Assembly: GCA_009760855.2 (NCBI GenBank)
Contig: WPIO01000021.1
Coordinates: 4,502,501-4,562,500 of the forward strand
Origin: Cristatella mucedo
Lineage: Eukaryota > Bryozoa > Phylactolaemata > Cristatellidae
Direction of reading: 5' to 3'
Length of the DNA: 60,000 bases
Shown: positions 26,402 through 37,246 of the stretch, one piece after another
Position numbering within the stretch: position 1 is the stretch's first letter
Layout of the letters: every line of letters starts with the position of its first letter
Made by a program: the position numbers and the translations under genes
The notes under the pieces: generated by a model
Told to the model about the DNA's origin: nothing
Databases searched by the model: none
The model's input: the letters and a program-made list of their open reading frames with translations, nothing else

Positions 26402-26430
26402 GCAGGCACTTGATTAAATCAAGTGCCTGC
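26402..26430. repeat. Perfect 29-bp hairpin palindrome
   Basis: GCAGGCACTTGATT, one base, then its exact reverse complement AATCAAGTGCCTGC: 14-bp arms with a single central A. Not part of any SINE or LINE seen here. Confidence 0.95.
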
Positions 26431-28540
26431 TAGCGCTTTGCGGCTTAGAAATGCTGCGTGTATTACTTGAACTACAAGCGATGGCAGCATTAACGTCTGG
26501 GATCCCTCTTGCCATCAGCTGGACAGTATTTCCGTTAGGTGGAGGAAGGCAGCCTTACCCAGTTACCGGTCACACATCTTTTGAAATTTAACTTGCCCCC
26601 CCCCTGCTGTGCAGGGGCTTTCTTCTTAGCCACAAGCCTCCTGTGCAGCCACCGAAGATGGCTGCACTTACGCTGCATCAAGAACAGAGCAGTGCGGAAA
26701 GCAAACGCCGTTTGATCGGGGCAGCCAAAAGCGCCGAGTCTAGTGGAAACGTGGGGACCGAGCCTGACAACAAAGGCACCGCCACAAAGCCTACTGGTCT
26801 ATTACTCTTGCCGATAGCTGTCTGGACGGGCTAAGCTGTGGTTCCGGTCTCTTTGTACCTGCGGTCTTTATAGATCATTATCCGCCTGAGTCCAAATAGC
26901 CCTCAGGTTCGGCTGCTGCCTTCTTACCCAGCTGAAAGATCGCTGCATAGGCACCGGCAGCAGCTAGCCCCAATCAAGTAAGCTAGCGAGCAGTTGCGAG
27001 CCGGCAGCCGCTGGGAAGCCGCGGGATCTCTCGTTTTGCACCTGGCAGAGTTTAGTTGACGTGAATATAATGTGAAGTTCTTGCTGAGCAATCAGATTGT
27101 CTTCAGCTCAGGCAGTGCGTGCGGTCAGTGGCAGCAGCAGCCGAGCTCGCAGCACTGAGATAGATAGAAGATGGCTTACTCGATTAGCCAGCCGGGTAGG
27201 TGCCGGCGGTGGCGCCAGGCCTGCTCAGCCGGCTGGGCCGAAGCCAGTGGCCATCCAGCTCGGTCTTCTTGGGAACGACTCGCTTCCTCGGCGATCTTTC
27301 CTCTACCTGGGCCCTATCACCTCAGCCTGGGTTCGTAATGGGGGCTGTAGGCTGTGGACGTCGAGAAAACGCCGAGATCAAGCGTGACATTTGGCCAAAT
27401 GTGAATGGCAGCTGCTATGCCCACAAAACAAGGCAGGGCTTAACAATCACGAGCCACCTTAATAGCTCACGGTTTAGTGAGCAGCTGCAAGAATAAGTTA
27501 AAGCGAAGCCGTGGAACTAAACCGATGCCTGCTGTGAAAAGGATACACCGAGCCAGCCAAGCAACGAGAACCGCGGCTTGCCTCTATCACGACTAGGCAA
27601 GAGCTTGGACAAGTTGATTGAGAGCTTGCACCCCTTAGCCTGCCCCTTTGTGCAACGTCTGCATGAAACCTTATCCAGTTCGAATGTGGTGGCAAATGTG
27701 GTACGACAATCACTGGCGACCCGGTTAACTTTCACTCGAGCGGCTCTCTGAATGATTGCAAAAGGTCCAGAAAGACTGCTATAAGAATCAGGAACTGCCA
27801 CGAAATGTCAAATCGCCGAAAAGACACGAATAGCACATAAGGTGCGTCAAGCCAGAAAGAAAAGGATCTACGAATAATCTGTCTCGGCAAGACCGCTCCC
27901 TCCATATGCATTCAAGTCACGTCAGAGAATGCATCGTCCAAATATACTTTCGCCTGATGAGCACGGCTCAGTTTGTCACAGTCAGCAATGCATGGTTGTA
28001 CACGACGTACTTTGTTTGTCTCTTCAGCTGCTGTCGGCAAGCCGTACTCAGCCGGCTGGTCAGGCGATGGATGGCCCTAGCGTGGCTGAGAGATGCCTTG
28101 CATCGAGGCCGGGGATGTGGGGCACGGGGCTGTGATTACAGGAAATCGAGAAGTAGCTGTAGTTATCGAAATTCAGCCAGCCTCGCAAGCCTTCAACGGT
28201 GGTGAATGCATAAAATATTGATCAAGACCAAGCCCATTTAGGCTCAGCAATCTGTCGACGGTTTCTTAACGTCCGGCAATTACTTATTCGGTTCCACCCA
28301 CCTATCAGCAAGCATACCAACCGGACCAGCAAGAATATCTGCAGAATCAGCAAGCATATTAACCAGTTATAGATTGCCAAAATGTCTAAATCTATTAATC
28401 GAATACTGTTACTGAAGGCGATTTTGAGTTAATCGGTATTGAAGAAGTAGAAGAGACAGGACTACTCAGATATTCTCCAGCTTTGTTTTCAGAATGCCTG
28501 CCTCGATGCTGGAGATCAGAGGCTTACCATCTTAGATAAT

Positions 28541-28586
28541 CAGAGAAGGTATAAAGCAGGGGGTAATTAGAGAAGGTATAAAGCAG
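28541..28586. repeat. 18-bp direct repeat
   Basis: AGAGAAGGTATAAAGCAG occurs twice, 27 bases apart. Confidence 0.95.
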
Positions 28587-29484
28587 AGGGGTAGGACGAT
28601 GATAATGGAGGATCTACAGCAACTAAGTTAGGGTGCCGCCATCTTGCAATATTTTGGTATGTCAATCGGCATATGCAACACATTGCAAAGACACCAATAC
28701 AAGATTACATTAATGATTTGAGGCCAAATGGCACCCGAGCGATATTGTCAGCAGTCTCCTTGGGAACCGTTGCACGGGGCAGAGGCAGCCACGGAGGCTA
28801 CTGCCTCTGCACCGTGCACGAGGTTCTATCACTAGCAGTGAGGGCACTTGTGCCTGTGCAAGTGCGCATTAGATCTATGTATTTGCGCATACGTGCTGCC
28901 ATGTGCATGCGGTGTGCTCATACCATAAGCGTGCACACATGTGTGCCTTCATGTGCACGTGTTACTCCTTTGATATGCACAATGTAATCAAAGTCAGATC
29001 GCTGCTGTTCTGTATGTTAGCACAGGGCCAAAGCAGTAAGTAAGTGAATCTAGGCCGTAGCATGCACCGGGGTACCTGCAACTTGCTTTCAGAGACGTCA
29101 CTGTTTGGGATGGACACACATTGAGGGAGCTGCTTTCTTTGAAGTGTGCTAGTGCAGAGGGTGACACACAGTGACCTACCTATCAACGTACTGCACAGAG
29201 TAGCTGCATGCACGGGCTGGCATCTACCCAGGAAGCTGCTTGCTCATACCTATCTCACTGATAATCGGCGTGTCTTGTGCACGTCTATTCAGGTTCTGGA
29301 GGTGGAGCTCTTTAGCATAGGAGGTAAGCTTTTAGTGGTCCTCGGAGTAATGACCTGGGACTAACCTCTGGGGCTGGGTCCTTCTTCGCGACATGCCACT
29401 AACTTTTGCAAGCGTTTGGAAAGCCACTATTGCAAGTGATGGGAAGTCCCAATTTTCCCCAACAGGGAAGGACAGAAGGGTTGA

Positions 29485-29575
29485 CAATAATAATAATGAT
29501 AACACACGATACAGCACCCTCAGAGAACTCAATCTCTTTCTAGGCACTTTAAATTTGGTTTGCAACGAAATGGTC
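29485..29575 (-). mobile_element. CR1/L2-like LINE, 3' terminal fragment
   Basis: The minus strand carries AAAGTGCCTAGAAAGAGATT, GAGTTCTCTGAGGGTGCTG and an ATT-rich tail, very close to the copy at 58.6 kb. Confidence 0.88.
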
Positions 29576-29934
29576 AATGATGCCTTCGGAGAGAGTTTAG
29601 GTCTTCGGCTGCATAATTCTCCTACAAGGAGGCATCTGTAGCGGCCCCTGCAAGCAGCAGCACGTGCAACTCTCCCTTGATGCCATAGCAATGTCACTAG
29701 TAAAAGTAAGGCAAATGGTTAAATTTTCAAAGGTGAATATAAAGCAGCTGAAATGTGCACAAATTAGATAGAAAAAGGTGCCGCCTCTTATTCTAGATAG
29801 CTGGTGCGCAATTCAGATAGCTGGGTCGAACTTCTACACTGATTTGTTTGGGTTATCCAAAGCACGAGGCAAGTAAGAGGGAAAAAATCGGGGAGTGAGC
29901 AAGGCTACCAGACCAGAGGCTGGCTTAATATAAA
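29576..29934. other. No supported gene
   Basis: Unique sequence between a LINE end and the TA-rich tract; nothing recognised. Confidence 0.5.
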
Positions 29935-29935
29935 A

Positions 29936-30021
<86 letters not shown>

Positions 30022-30109
30022 GTGTGTGTATATTTGTATTATATACATATAGTATATATGTGTATATATAATACATATGCATATCATACATATATATATA
30101 TATAATACA

Positions 30110-30156
<47 letters not shown>

Positions 30157-30192
30157 CCCATCATCTCTCTCCCCGTCCCTCTGTAGATAGGC

Positions 30193-30226
<34 letters not shown>

Positions 30227-30338
30227 TGTATTATATATATATATTTATATATATAGTATGTATTATATTTATTTATGTATTATATGCATATGTATTATAT
30301 ATATTATGTGTACGTATTATATATATAATACATATATA

Positions 30339-30375
<37 letters not shown>
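29935..30375. repeat. (TA)n-rich tract with inverted repeats
   Basis: About 440 bases of TA repeats. TACATACTATATATA near 30105 recurs as its reverse complement (TATATATAGTATGTA) near 30218 and again near 30250, so the tract can fold back. A short non-repeat island at 30153-30194 begins ATTCACCCATCATCTC, and the same 16 bases recur at about 30514. Confidence 0.95.
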
Positions 30376-30379
<4 letters not shown>

Positions 30380-30744
30380 AGAGAGATGCCATGCCATCTC
30401 CACTTACAAGTGGGCATCATGTCCTCGTGCTGTAGCTTTATAGTTGACTTTTTGGTGTATGTCCATCTTGTTCGATATATCTGTCTGTCCATACATCCAC
30501 TAATCTGTCCATCCATTCACCCATCATCTCCAAGCGACATTGGTAAAACGCAGAGAGCTCATGATCGATGCAGACAGCTAAAACGACATCCTCGCAGTAC
30601 AAACAGCCCAGAGCAAGACTGACAGACCAGAGTAACCGCCTCCCTGCACAGCTGGACTGCCTGCCGCACAGGACAGCAGACCTTTCAGCCACAGAATCCT
30701 GCCGTGGGCCACTATGATTCGCTCAAGTGCACTAAGCTCGAGCT
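30376..30744. other. No supported gene
   Basis: Unique sequence between the TA tract and the candidate first exon. It repeats the ATTCACCCATCATCTC motif from inside the tract. Confidence 0.5.
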
Positions 30745-30842
30745 ATGAGTGCACATGCTGCTGACAGTTCGCTCGAAGACAGCTGCGACACATGGGTGCT
30801 GCGACGGCTCCTTCTGTACAATCAACGGCTGGCTGCTATCAC
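30745..30842 (+). CDS. Candidate first coding exon
   Basis: An ATG with G at -3 and an in-frame upstream stop opens 32 codons ending at a consensus donor (ATCAC|GTGAGT), phase 2. The product starts MSAHAADSSLEDSCDTWVLR and continues RLLLYNQRLAAI: an acidic start then an amphipathic helix, more protein-like than the alternative frames. It lies at the upstream edge of a CpG-rich block, as a first exon might. The next exon was not found, although AG at 31089-31090 (aacttacag) would give an open phase-2 continuation of about 15 codons to a GTGGTG. Product unknown. Confidence 0.3.
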
Positions 30843-33224
30843 GTGAGTTTGGAGCAAAACATGACTGGCTGGACCAGCGAAATATGCCCCCCCCCCCCCG
30901 TGCGTGCTACCCCCCCCCCCCCCCCGCCCGACCAGATTGCCGTCGACGGCAAGCCGTGCCGTCGGCCTGCAGCATCCTCTGGGGAATCGCTGCCGACGGC
31001 CAATGCACGACCAAAAGGAAGGCTGTAGGCGAGCGACAAGCGGTTGCAAAAATTGTCGCCAGTGACGTCACGGAAGCCGAACTTACAGGCGGCGTGAGGC
31101 GAACTTACCGGCACATATGGGAACTTGTGGGACAGGTGGTGGTGGCCGGGGGGGGGCCCGGTGGCGGTCGCGCTAATGACTCACGCAAACCGCTGCAGTC
31201 GCAGCTCGACGGAAGAGGGGCGCTCGGTCGCAGCCTTCAAGTACTGCACACAGGTAAACAGCGACGGTTATTGTGACGGACGAAGGGGGGGGGGCTAACG
31301 ATGTCGAAAAAGAATACGGACGCGGTTCTGCAACTCCGTACGGCGTCCAACGTCGCCGACGGTCGGCCCCAGCCCGTTCCAGCGGTTCGGCGGCGATTCG
31401 CAGATAGACGAACCACTACCACTGCCTGGACGACTGCGGCGTGCACTAGGGCTCGACGAGAACGAAAGGTGACGTCGCGTCGTCGGATCGTAGCTCGAAG
31501 GAATCGCCGACCCGCGAGCGCAGGCTGCTCAGAGGCCTCGATCTCGATCTAGCCAGCTGACAAATGAGCAGCAGCAGCAGCCGACGCCGGCCGACGACGA
31601 CGGCCGCCGCCGCCTGGCAGCCGCCGCCAGGCTACTGCTGCTGCGGCTGCTGAGTCGCATCGGGCGGTGCGGTGCACGTGTCCCCGCGCGCTTCACTCCC
31701 GCTGCGGCGGCGCTCGAGACCGCGGCGGAAGCGGGCGGGTTCGCTAGGGCGGTCGAACCGCGCAGGCAGCGAACCGAAAGCGAAGGCTGACGACCGCGAG
31801 AGGCGTGCGGGTGCGCAGCAGAGAGAGGCTGGGCGCCCGGCAGTGTGCGCAGCTTGCCGTCAATCGGTCGGCCTGGCGAAGCTTACCTTCGAAGCCGCTG
31901 AAGTCCGAGGCCGCCGAGGACGTGAGGCAGAGAAAAAAGGCACGGCGCAGATCGGCTTCTGGGGTCGCGCCGACGTCCGCTAGAGCGCCAGAGGCCGACC
32001 CACAGCCAGCCGAGCCGTCGCGAAGCGCTGAGCGGCGAGCCGGGAGTAACGACGACGACGCGAGAGCGACCCGCGACGCCGCCGTCGGGCATGCGTCGGC
32101 CGCACTTCGAGAGCTGATTGGTTGTTTGAGGGTCGGTGGCCGGCCCACTAACCACTACGCCTCCGGACGTGGCTCAGCCCCAGCCAGAAGAGCTTTTACT
32201 GGGTTTTCGAAACCGCTGCTCGGAATTCCGTGAGGGTGACGAATGGATAGGTACCGCACTGCAATCTGGGCGGGGGGGGATACCGGATGAACTAGCAAAT
32301 TTCATGAATGCTTGCCCAACTCTTGAGCATGTTCTGCCAAATGCCACTTCAAATCCATCGCTGGTGTACGTCGACAATTGAAGCCGCTGTGAAGCTTGGG
32401 TTCATCTTGCCCCGCACCTGGGACGTCTGCCCATTCTCTGGGTGTGCCATTCCAAAACGACCCGTAACTAGATGGGCGCACCACTGCCGTGTCGGTCTAC
32501 CTTCAGCTGAGGAACATTACCAAAGTCAGCGCACGCTTAAGCTGAGCGCTGTTGCCAAAGTAGTTTACTCGCCTGTGTAAATGTGTCCAGACCCAGTTGT
32601 CCAGGATATGTGCCTTTATTCGAAACTTTCGTTATGTATGAAAATCGAGTAAAACTCGGCAGCTCGTGTGGTCTGGCGTCAACTGCGTAGCTACCACATG
32701 ACATCACATCCGGCTAAGATTTGCCAGATCTCTATTAGGCATTGAATCAACTTCAAGATTCTCTCTCTGGCTTGGAGTTTCGCGCCACCCGCTTTCAATA
32801 GCGTACCGATATCCGAAATTCTCGGCCTTCAAGTTTGCTCTCACTCCTAAGTTTCCTGTTGGATCGCCATTCGTTTTACGAAATCTTTTCATGATCAGGC
32901 CTTCAGTTCATCCACACCGAAAGTCTGGAATTCACTACCAGGTTCTGTCACCACCTGAAATGAGCTCGCATAATTTAAGTCTCAGCTAAATTCTTTTATC
33001 TTTTTTCGCCCAGCTTTCCTTGCGCACTCCCAGGGAACTTGATCCGGTTGTCCCCGCGTGCTTTGCGTGATTACCTATGTATGCGTGATTCAGTCATTGT
33101 TACCGTCAAGGGTTCCTAATAAACGGGGGGGGGGGGCCTGAGTTTCTTTGTTTTATTGAGTGAGTTTGTATGGCGGTCTAAGCATGATGCATGTATGGTT
33201 TGCATGCTTGTATAAGCATGGTAC
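30843..33224. other. CpG-rich block with C/G runs, then a decayed LINE region
   Basis: Runs of C at 30887-30899 and 30910-30925 and of G at 31148-31156 and 31285-31294 punctuate a CpG-rich block to about 32.2 kb. A minus-strand frame (32148-31887) ends in GAAG|GTAAGC but has no ATG. Sequence from about 32.88 kb onward is LINE-derived and annotated separately. Confidence 0.45.
31063..31070. promoter_or_regulatory. CRE palindrome TGACGTCA
   Basis: A perfect cAMP-response-element palindrome inside the CpG-rich block. CREB/ATF-type proteins bind this motif in animals. Activity here is inferred only. Confidence 0.35.
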
Positions 33225-33345
33225 TGGTCATGTCAACCCGTTGCTATCATTTCTCTTGCAGCGATTTGCAAGGACCACGCATAAAGAGTTAGTTATCGGT
33301 TGGCACTATAAAACGACTCATTCTTATTATTACTATTATTTCCTC
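32880..33345 (+). mobile_element. CR1/L2-like LINE, strongly decayed 3' end
   Basis: The plus strand has a broken remnant of the C-terminal region (CAGGCCTTCAGTTCATCC, then AAAGTCTGGAATTC, matching the SYAPKAWNS region). A 3' UTR-like stretch follows, ending in a diverged signature and an ATT-rich tail at about 33345. A G run of 12 (33125-33136) interrupts it. Confidence 0.55.
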
Positions 33346-33493
33346 GCTTCCCTACCCGTTGATCCACGGTGGCACGTGGCTCGCCGAGATTGTTGCAGTT
33401 AAAAATTGCCGTTGGCCGTGCAATGGCGGGTGACTGCTTTTACACCACAAAAGAGCGCATTCCGGTTGGCGTCAGCCTTCAGCAACAATGCTT

Positions 33494-33672
33494 ATAAAAA
33501 ATATATTGGCTGATTTAACAACCTCATTTGCATAGTGGCAGGAGAGCCTTTTAGCGGCTGCTTTCACAACCACTTGCAGTTGGCGCAATAAAGAGTCATC
33601 CACTGCAAGATTCGAACCTGTGAACACTATCACGTGAAGAGTGTGCGCCACACACTTCCTGGGCCATCACAG
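33494..33672 (-). mobile_element. tRNA-derived SINE, copy 3, diverged
   Basis: The minus strand shows the family tail (GAGGTTGTTAAATCAGCC), the CACTGCAAGTGGTTG stem region and a B-box remnant (AGGTTCGAATCTTGCAGTGG). The anticodon-arm hairpin is largely replaced. Confidence 0.8.
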
Positions 33673-33917
33673 CGAAGTATACAGCCACCTACTCTAGAGT
33701 GGCAACAAATCACGTTGGAAGCTACATCCGCATTTGCTAAAATCAGTCATAAGTATCAGTTTCGCATGTCAGACTGCGAACTGTAGTAGTACTGCTAGGC
33801 TATTCATATGAGCACGCGGCCGACAAATCTATTGGAATTTAGATTTGAAGTCGGGTTTCCATTCAATCTAGATATATAGGACTGACGGCCACTCTAGGTA
33901 TTACTAAAGATCGTTGC

Positions 33918-34385
33918 GTGAGAAAGCGCCAGTCGGAAGACTTTTACATATCCCACGTTTGCACAAACGCAATTCCCCGTCGGTCGCCTTCTCGGCCATC
34001 ATCCCATATCTGTTGCACACGATTACGCGTCACCGCTTGCACTAAATCTGACCGCAAACTACCGGTGAAAACTCCCTCCGGCCATATTCTCTTGGCCATA
34101 CGCATAGATAGGCATCTATGGCCGCTATGGTTTAAACCAAGGATAGAAGGGCCAGACTTCGATCCAGAGGCAGCCGATCGCAGGAAGATTGAAAGAGCGC
34201 GTCAACTTATGCTTGCAGCCCCTCCCACTCGCCCGCACCGCCCCCTTCAGTTTCATCCTTTTAATCGACGTGAGCTCTGCCCTCTGACGGCCCTGATCAA
34301 TGCTGCCAACTCGGCGAAATTTCTGCTCTGGCGCTGCGCTTATGTGCTACAAGCAACCTTTGACAACACAGCGCAGGCTCTATAG
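33918..34385 (+). CDS. Open frame of 155 codons, unknown
   Basis: A single-exon plus-strand frame between two LINE/SINE-rich stretches. The middle reads PSGHILLAIRIDRHLWPLWF and FDPEAADRRKIERARQLML, which looks protein-like; the ends are Arg/Ser/Pro-rich. No domain or homologue is recognised, and a frame this long can occur by chance at this base composition. The start context (gttgcgtgagaaag) has no obvious support. Confidence 0.2.
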   Translation: MRKRQSEDFYISHVCTNAIPRRSPSRPSSHICCTRLRVTACTKSDRKLPVKTPSGHILLAIRIDRHLWPLWFKPRIEGPDFDPEAADRRKIERARQLMLAAPPTRPHRPLQFHPFNRRELCPLTALINAANSAKFLLWRCAYVLQATFDNTAQAL

Positions 34386-34401
34386 ATCAGCCCACTCATT
34401 C

Positions 34402-34435
34402 TATATATATCATAGACATCATATTCTATATATAT
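34402..34435 (+). promoter_or_regulatory. Two TATA-like boxes in a short tandem repeat
   Basis: TATATATAT at 34402-34410 and again at 34427-34435 lie in a tandemly repeated ATTCTATATATATCATA, just upstream of the CpG-rich block. The second is about 45 bases before the ATG at 34480. Promoter function is inferred. Confidence 0.25.
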
Positions 34436-34479
34436 CATATAAATCATCCCACTCATTCTCCACCGCGCGCTGCTTCGGA

Positions 34480-34529
34480 ATGAAACTCGAGCGGCACTTA
34501 GAGCCGAGACTCTGGGAGCGCTCGACTCG
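34480..34529 (+). CDS. Possible short first exon
   Basis: The ATG opens MKLERHLEPRLWERST and runs to a strong donor (GACTCG|GTGAGT), phase 2. A different frame is also open across the same interval. Placement between TATA-like boxes and a CpG block is the only extra support. Confidence 0.18.
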
Positions 34530-34729
34530 GTGAGTGTGGTGCAGCCCTGGTTTAGCGTGTTGTGTAACCGCACGCAGTGGGAACTCGTTGTCTTCTTGCT
34601 ACGCTCAGCTCGACACCTCTCGCGGAGAGAAGGCGAGCCGTGCTATCGTCGTCGGTGCGTCGAAAAGCAAAGCAGGCTAGGCTGCGCCATCCGGCGCGAG
34701 AGCGCCGCTCGCCTTCGCCGGGGCGGGGC

Positions 34730-34732
<3 letters not shown>

Positions 34733-34764
<32 letters not shown>
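34733..34764. repeat. (CTG)n tract
   Basis: About ten CTG units inside the CpG-rich block. Frames across it encode poly-Leu or, on the other strand, poly-Gln or poly-Ser. Confidence 0.97.
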
Positions 34765-34765
<1 letters not shown>

Positions 34766-34836
34766 AGAAAACTGAGACCGCATCGCACAACTCGCCGAAG
34801 CGTTGCGGAAGTGGCTGCGAACTCGCTCGCGTGGGA

Positions 34837-34911
34837 GCCGAGCACGGCTGCGGAGGGGACGCGCCGAGCACGGCTGCGGAGGGGACGCGCCGAGGGCTGT
34901 GGAGGGGACGC
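34837..34911. repeat. 26-bp tandem repeat, three units
   Basis: GCCGAGCACGGCTGCGGAGG plus GGACGC occurs twice exactly, followed by a 23-base third unit that lacks CAC. Confidence 0.95.
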
Positions 34912-35138
34912 GCCGAGGGCTCAGCTGACGCCAGCTGCCGCGGCTCGCCAATCCGATCCGGTCGGTCGAAAAGCGGAAGCGAACGAACCGTTGGCGCTGT
35001 CGCGGCCTGAACAGCGCGCGACCGAGCCTCGCGGAGTGCGCGACTCGGTCGCGTTTGCGCTCGTGCTTGAGACCGGTGCCCGGTCCGACTTTGCTCGGAG
35101 CACGACGCGCATTGCCGGCTGTACCGACCGCACTGCCG

Positions 35139-35178
35139 CTGCAGACGATCGCTCGCTCGCTCGCGCGATCGTCTGCAG
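35139..35178. repeat. Perfect hairpin, 14-bp arms
   Basis: CTGCAGACGATCGC and GCGATCGTCTGCAG flank a 12-base loop of TCGC units. Confidence 0.95.
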
Positions 35179-35181
35179 GGA

Positions 35182-35209
35182 AAGAGCGCTTGTGGGAAGA
35201 AGCGCTCTT
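35182..35209. repeat. Perfect hairpin, 10-bp arms
   Basis: AAGAGCGCTT and AAGCGCTCTT flank an 8-base loop, three bases after the previous hairpin. Confidence 0.93.
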
Positions 35210-35399
35210 CCCGTCGTTCCTGTCGCTTCGGAGGCAGTGCCTGCAATGCTGGCCGCTCCATTTTGCCACCGGCGAGCCATCCGCTTGCGACTGGGTAAAG
35301 GGAAATTCCACCGCCCTGAGGAGCGTAGGCGCCAGCGTCGCTAGTCGCACAGCTTCCGGTTGCAGCACTGCAGACTTGGCCACCAAACGATCGCGGAGA

Positions 35400-35436
35400 C
35401 GTTTAGCCGGTCGGCTACGCGGCGACCGGCTAAACG
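35400..35436. repeat. Perfect hairpin, 14-bp arms
   Basis: CGTTTAGCCGGTCG and CGACCGGCTAAACG flank a 9-base loop. Confidence 0.95.
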
Positions 35437-36060
35437 AGTTCCGCAATCGCTCGCCGGCGTCTCGCCTCGAACGCCGACGCCCCTCGAACTAACCGCCGGA
35501 AGTGTGCCGTAAGCCAGCCCCCTGCTCCCCCATTGAGTTACGGAGTCGCGCTCCGCTGGCCCGCTTCGCCGGACGACGAGGGAGCGCGCTGGCGATCGCC
35601 GAGCGGTGAGGAAGGGCGCACAGGGTAGCTAGCCGGGCTGCCGGCCGCACGGTGAATATTCGAACCACTCTCCTTCGCCGCCTGACAGGCTGGCAGCTTC
35701 TTTTCTTGTTTCAATCAGCCACCTGCATAAACCCGGGGCGACTTGTGCACCTCCTCGTCCCTAACGCCGTGCGAGCACGTAGCTAACGCTCCGGACTTCG
35801 ACGATGCCGGATCGAATTGCTGAACGTCATTGTTATTTGCGCTCGCCGGAGCCTCCAACTAGGAGCGCGGTGCGTGCAAACTGGTCTCTGCATTGCCGCT
35901 CCAGCTGGCGGCAGCCTCGTCGCTCGCGACCGTCGACGCAAACTCCCGCCTTTTTTGGCGCTACGACGCGGCGGTTTCTTCGGTTTCTCCTTGCAGCCTT
36001 CGCGGGCGCAGACGGCGGAGTGCACCGACGCCGTCGATCCGAAACGAGGCGAAACGTCGG

Positions 36061-36108
36061 CCGAGGCGCAGGCGCGCGGCTCTGAATCACGCCGCGCCTG
36101 CGCCTCGG
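36061..36108. repeat. Perfect hairpin, 16-bp arms
   Basis: CCGAGGCGCAGGCGCG and CGCGCCTGCGCCTCGG flank a 16-base loop. Confidence 0.95.
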
Positions 36109-37200
36109 AGCCATTCGAAAGAGAAAGAGCCCTCCCGCCAGCTTTGCAGCTAGTTTACCATTCAGCCCGGCGGCATTAATCACACTATCCGAGCCCCCTT
36201 TGCCCGGAACACCTGCTCGCTGTGCAGCTACTTCTCAGCGAGCTTTCTCTGCGAGAGCTGCGACAGCAGGCGCCGTCGACTGCGATTGGCTGATGTGGGC
36301 GCACTAGAGCGGTCCGACAAATTGGCGGCACGCGGCCAGTGCTGACCTAAGTGGGTCGGCGGTAATTGGAACTCACGCTCAAACGCCGCCGGCGCATCGT
36401 GGGTTCTCGTGGTTTCCATTCGTATGTTTAGTGCCTAGAATGAGATTTAGCACTGGACATATACTCGGCGTGCTATACACATGTCTTATCCTGTCATTGT
36501 TACCCTCGGTGGCCTGCGCCCGGCTTGGTCGCCTAATAACGCATACGGCGACCCGAAAACCAGGTAGTTAATAACCGAGAACGTTCCCGTCGCCAGTCTT
36601 GTAGCTTGCTCATGTGTTGCGGCTCGGTAGCCGGGACGGCAAAGCCATGGCGGCATGTCATCGCGAGATGGAGCGAGCGCGAAGAGACTCCGCCCCTTTC
36701 GTTAGCTATCGCGTCCCTTAGCGTCTCCAGTGTGTACAGACCGAACGACGAGGTTACACGCTGCTGCGAAGCCACTCAGCGCTATGCCGACGGGCATGCT
36801 CCATGCCGACCGGTTCGTCGTCTACTTCGGAGTCCGTGTGACCGGTGCTGTCCCTGTGCGAGAACCTTCTAGTATTCGAACAGAAAGGGGGCAATGCCAT
36901 TGTCGAAGGCAGCTTGCCTTAGTTTTACAAAACCAGGGCAAGCATTGAGAACGCTGCTGAGGTTGAGCGGCTGCCTAGGTTGAGTTAAATTACCGCTGCT
37001 GACAGGTTAGCACAGAAAATAACCCGCACCCCTCCGTGATTTATGCCCCTTTCTTTGCTCGGCATTTCGGCCAGATCGGATTCGCCACCGCAGCAGCTTT
37101 CCCTTTCGGCTGCCGCTCGGGGCTGCCGAAGCAGAGCGTCGCCAAGACGCGCCAGCCTGCCCGCTGCAGACGCGTGACGTCGAGGTACCGACCGACCGAT

Positions 37201-37246
37201 GACGACTGGCGACGACGCGCGGCGGCGCTCGTCGTCGCCAGTCGTC
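37201..37246. repeat. Perfect hairpin, 17-bp arms
   Basis: GACGACTGGCGACGACG and its exact reverse complement flank a 12-base GC-rich loop. Confidence 0.95.

Larger units (their letters stand above)
26223..29484. other. Unassigned stretch
   Basis: Holds the 29-bp hairpin at 26402-26430, a C run near 26597 and a direct repeat at 28541-28586. A plus-strand frame at 26658-26834 begins MAALTLHQEQSSAESKRRLI in a good ATG context, but has only 59 codons and no homology. No gene is asserted. Confidence 0.4.

Noticed and set aside
26643-26834. Small coding exon starting MAALTLHQEQ
   Set aside because: Good ATG context, but only 59 codons, no donor at a sensible place and no homology.
31888-32148. 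Minus-strand exon ending GAAG|GTAAGC
   Set aside because: The frame has no ATG, is Ala/Ser/Arg-rich as expected from base composition, and has an equally open frame overlapping it.
34577-35446. 255- and 267-codon frames on opposite strands
   Set aside because: GC- and CpG-rich sequence has few stops. The frames cross a CTG tract, a tandem repeat and hairpins, and their products are Arg/Ala-rich without a domain.
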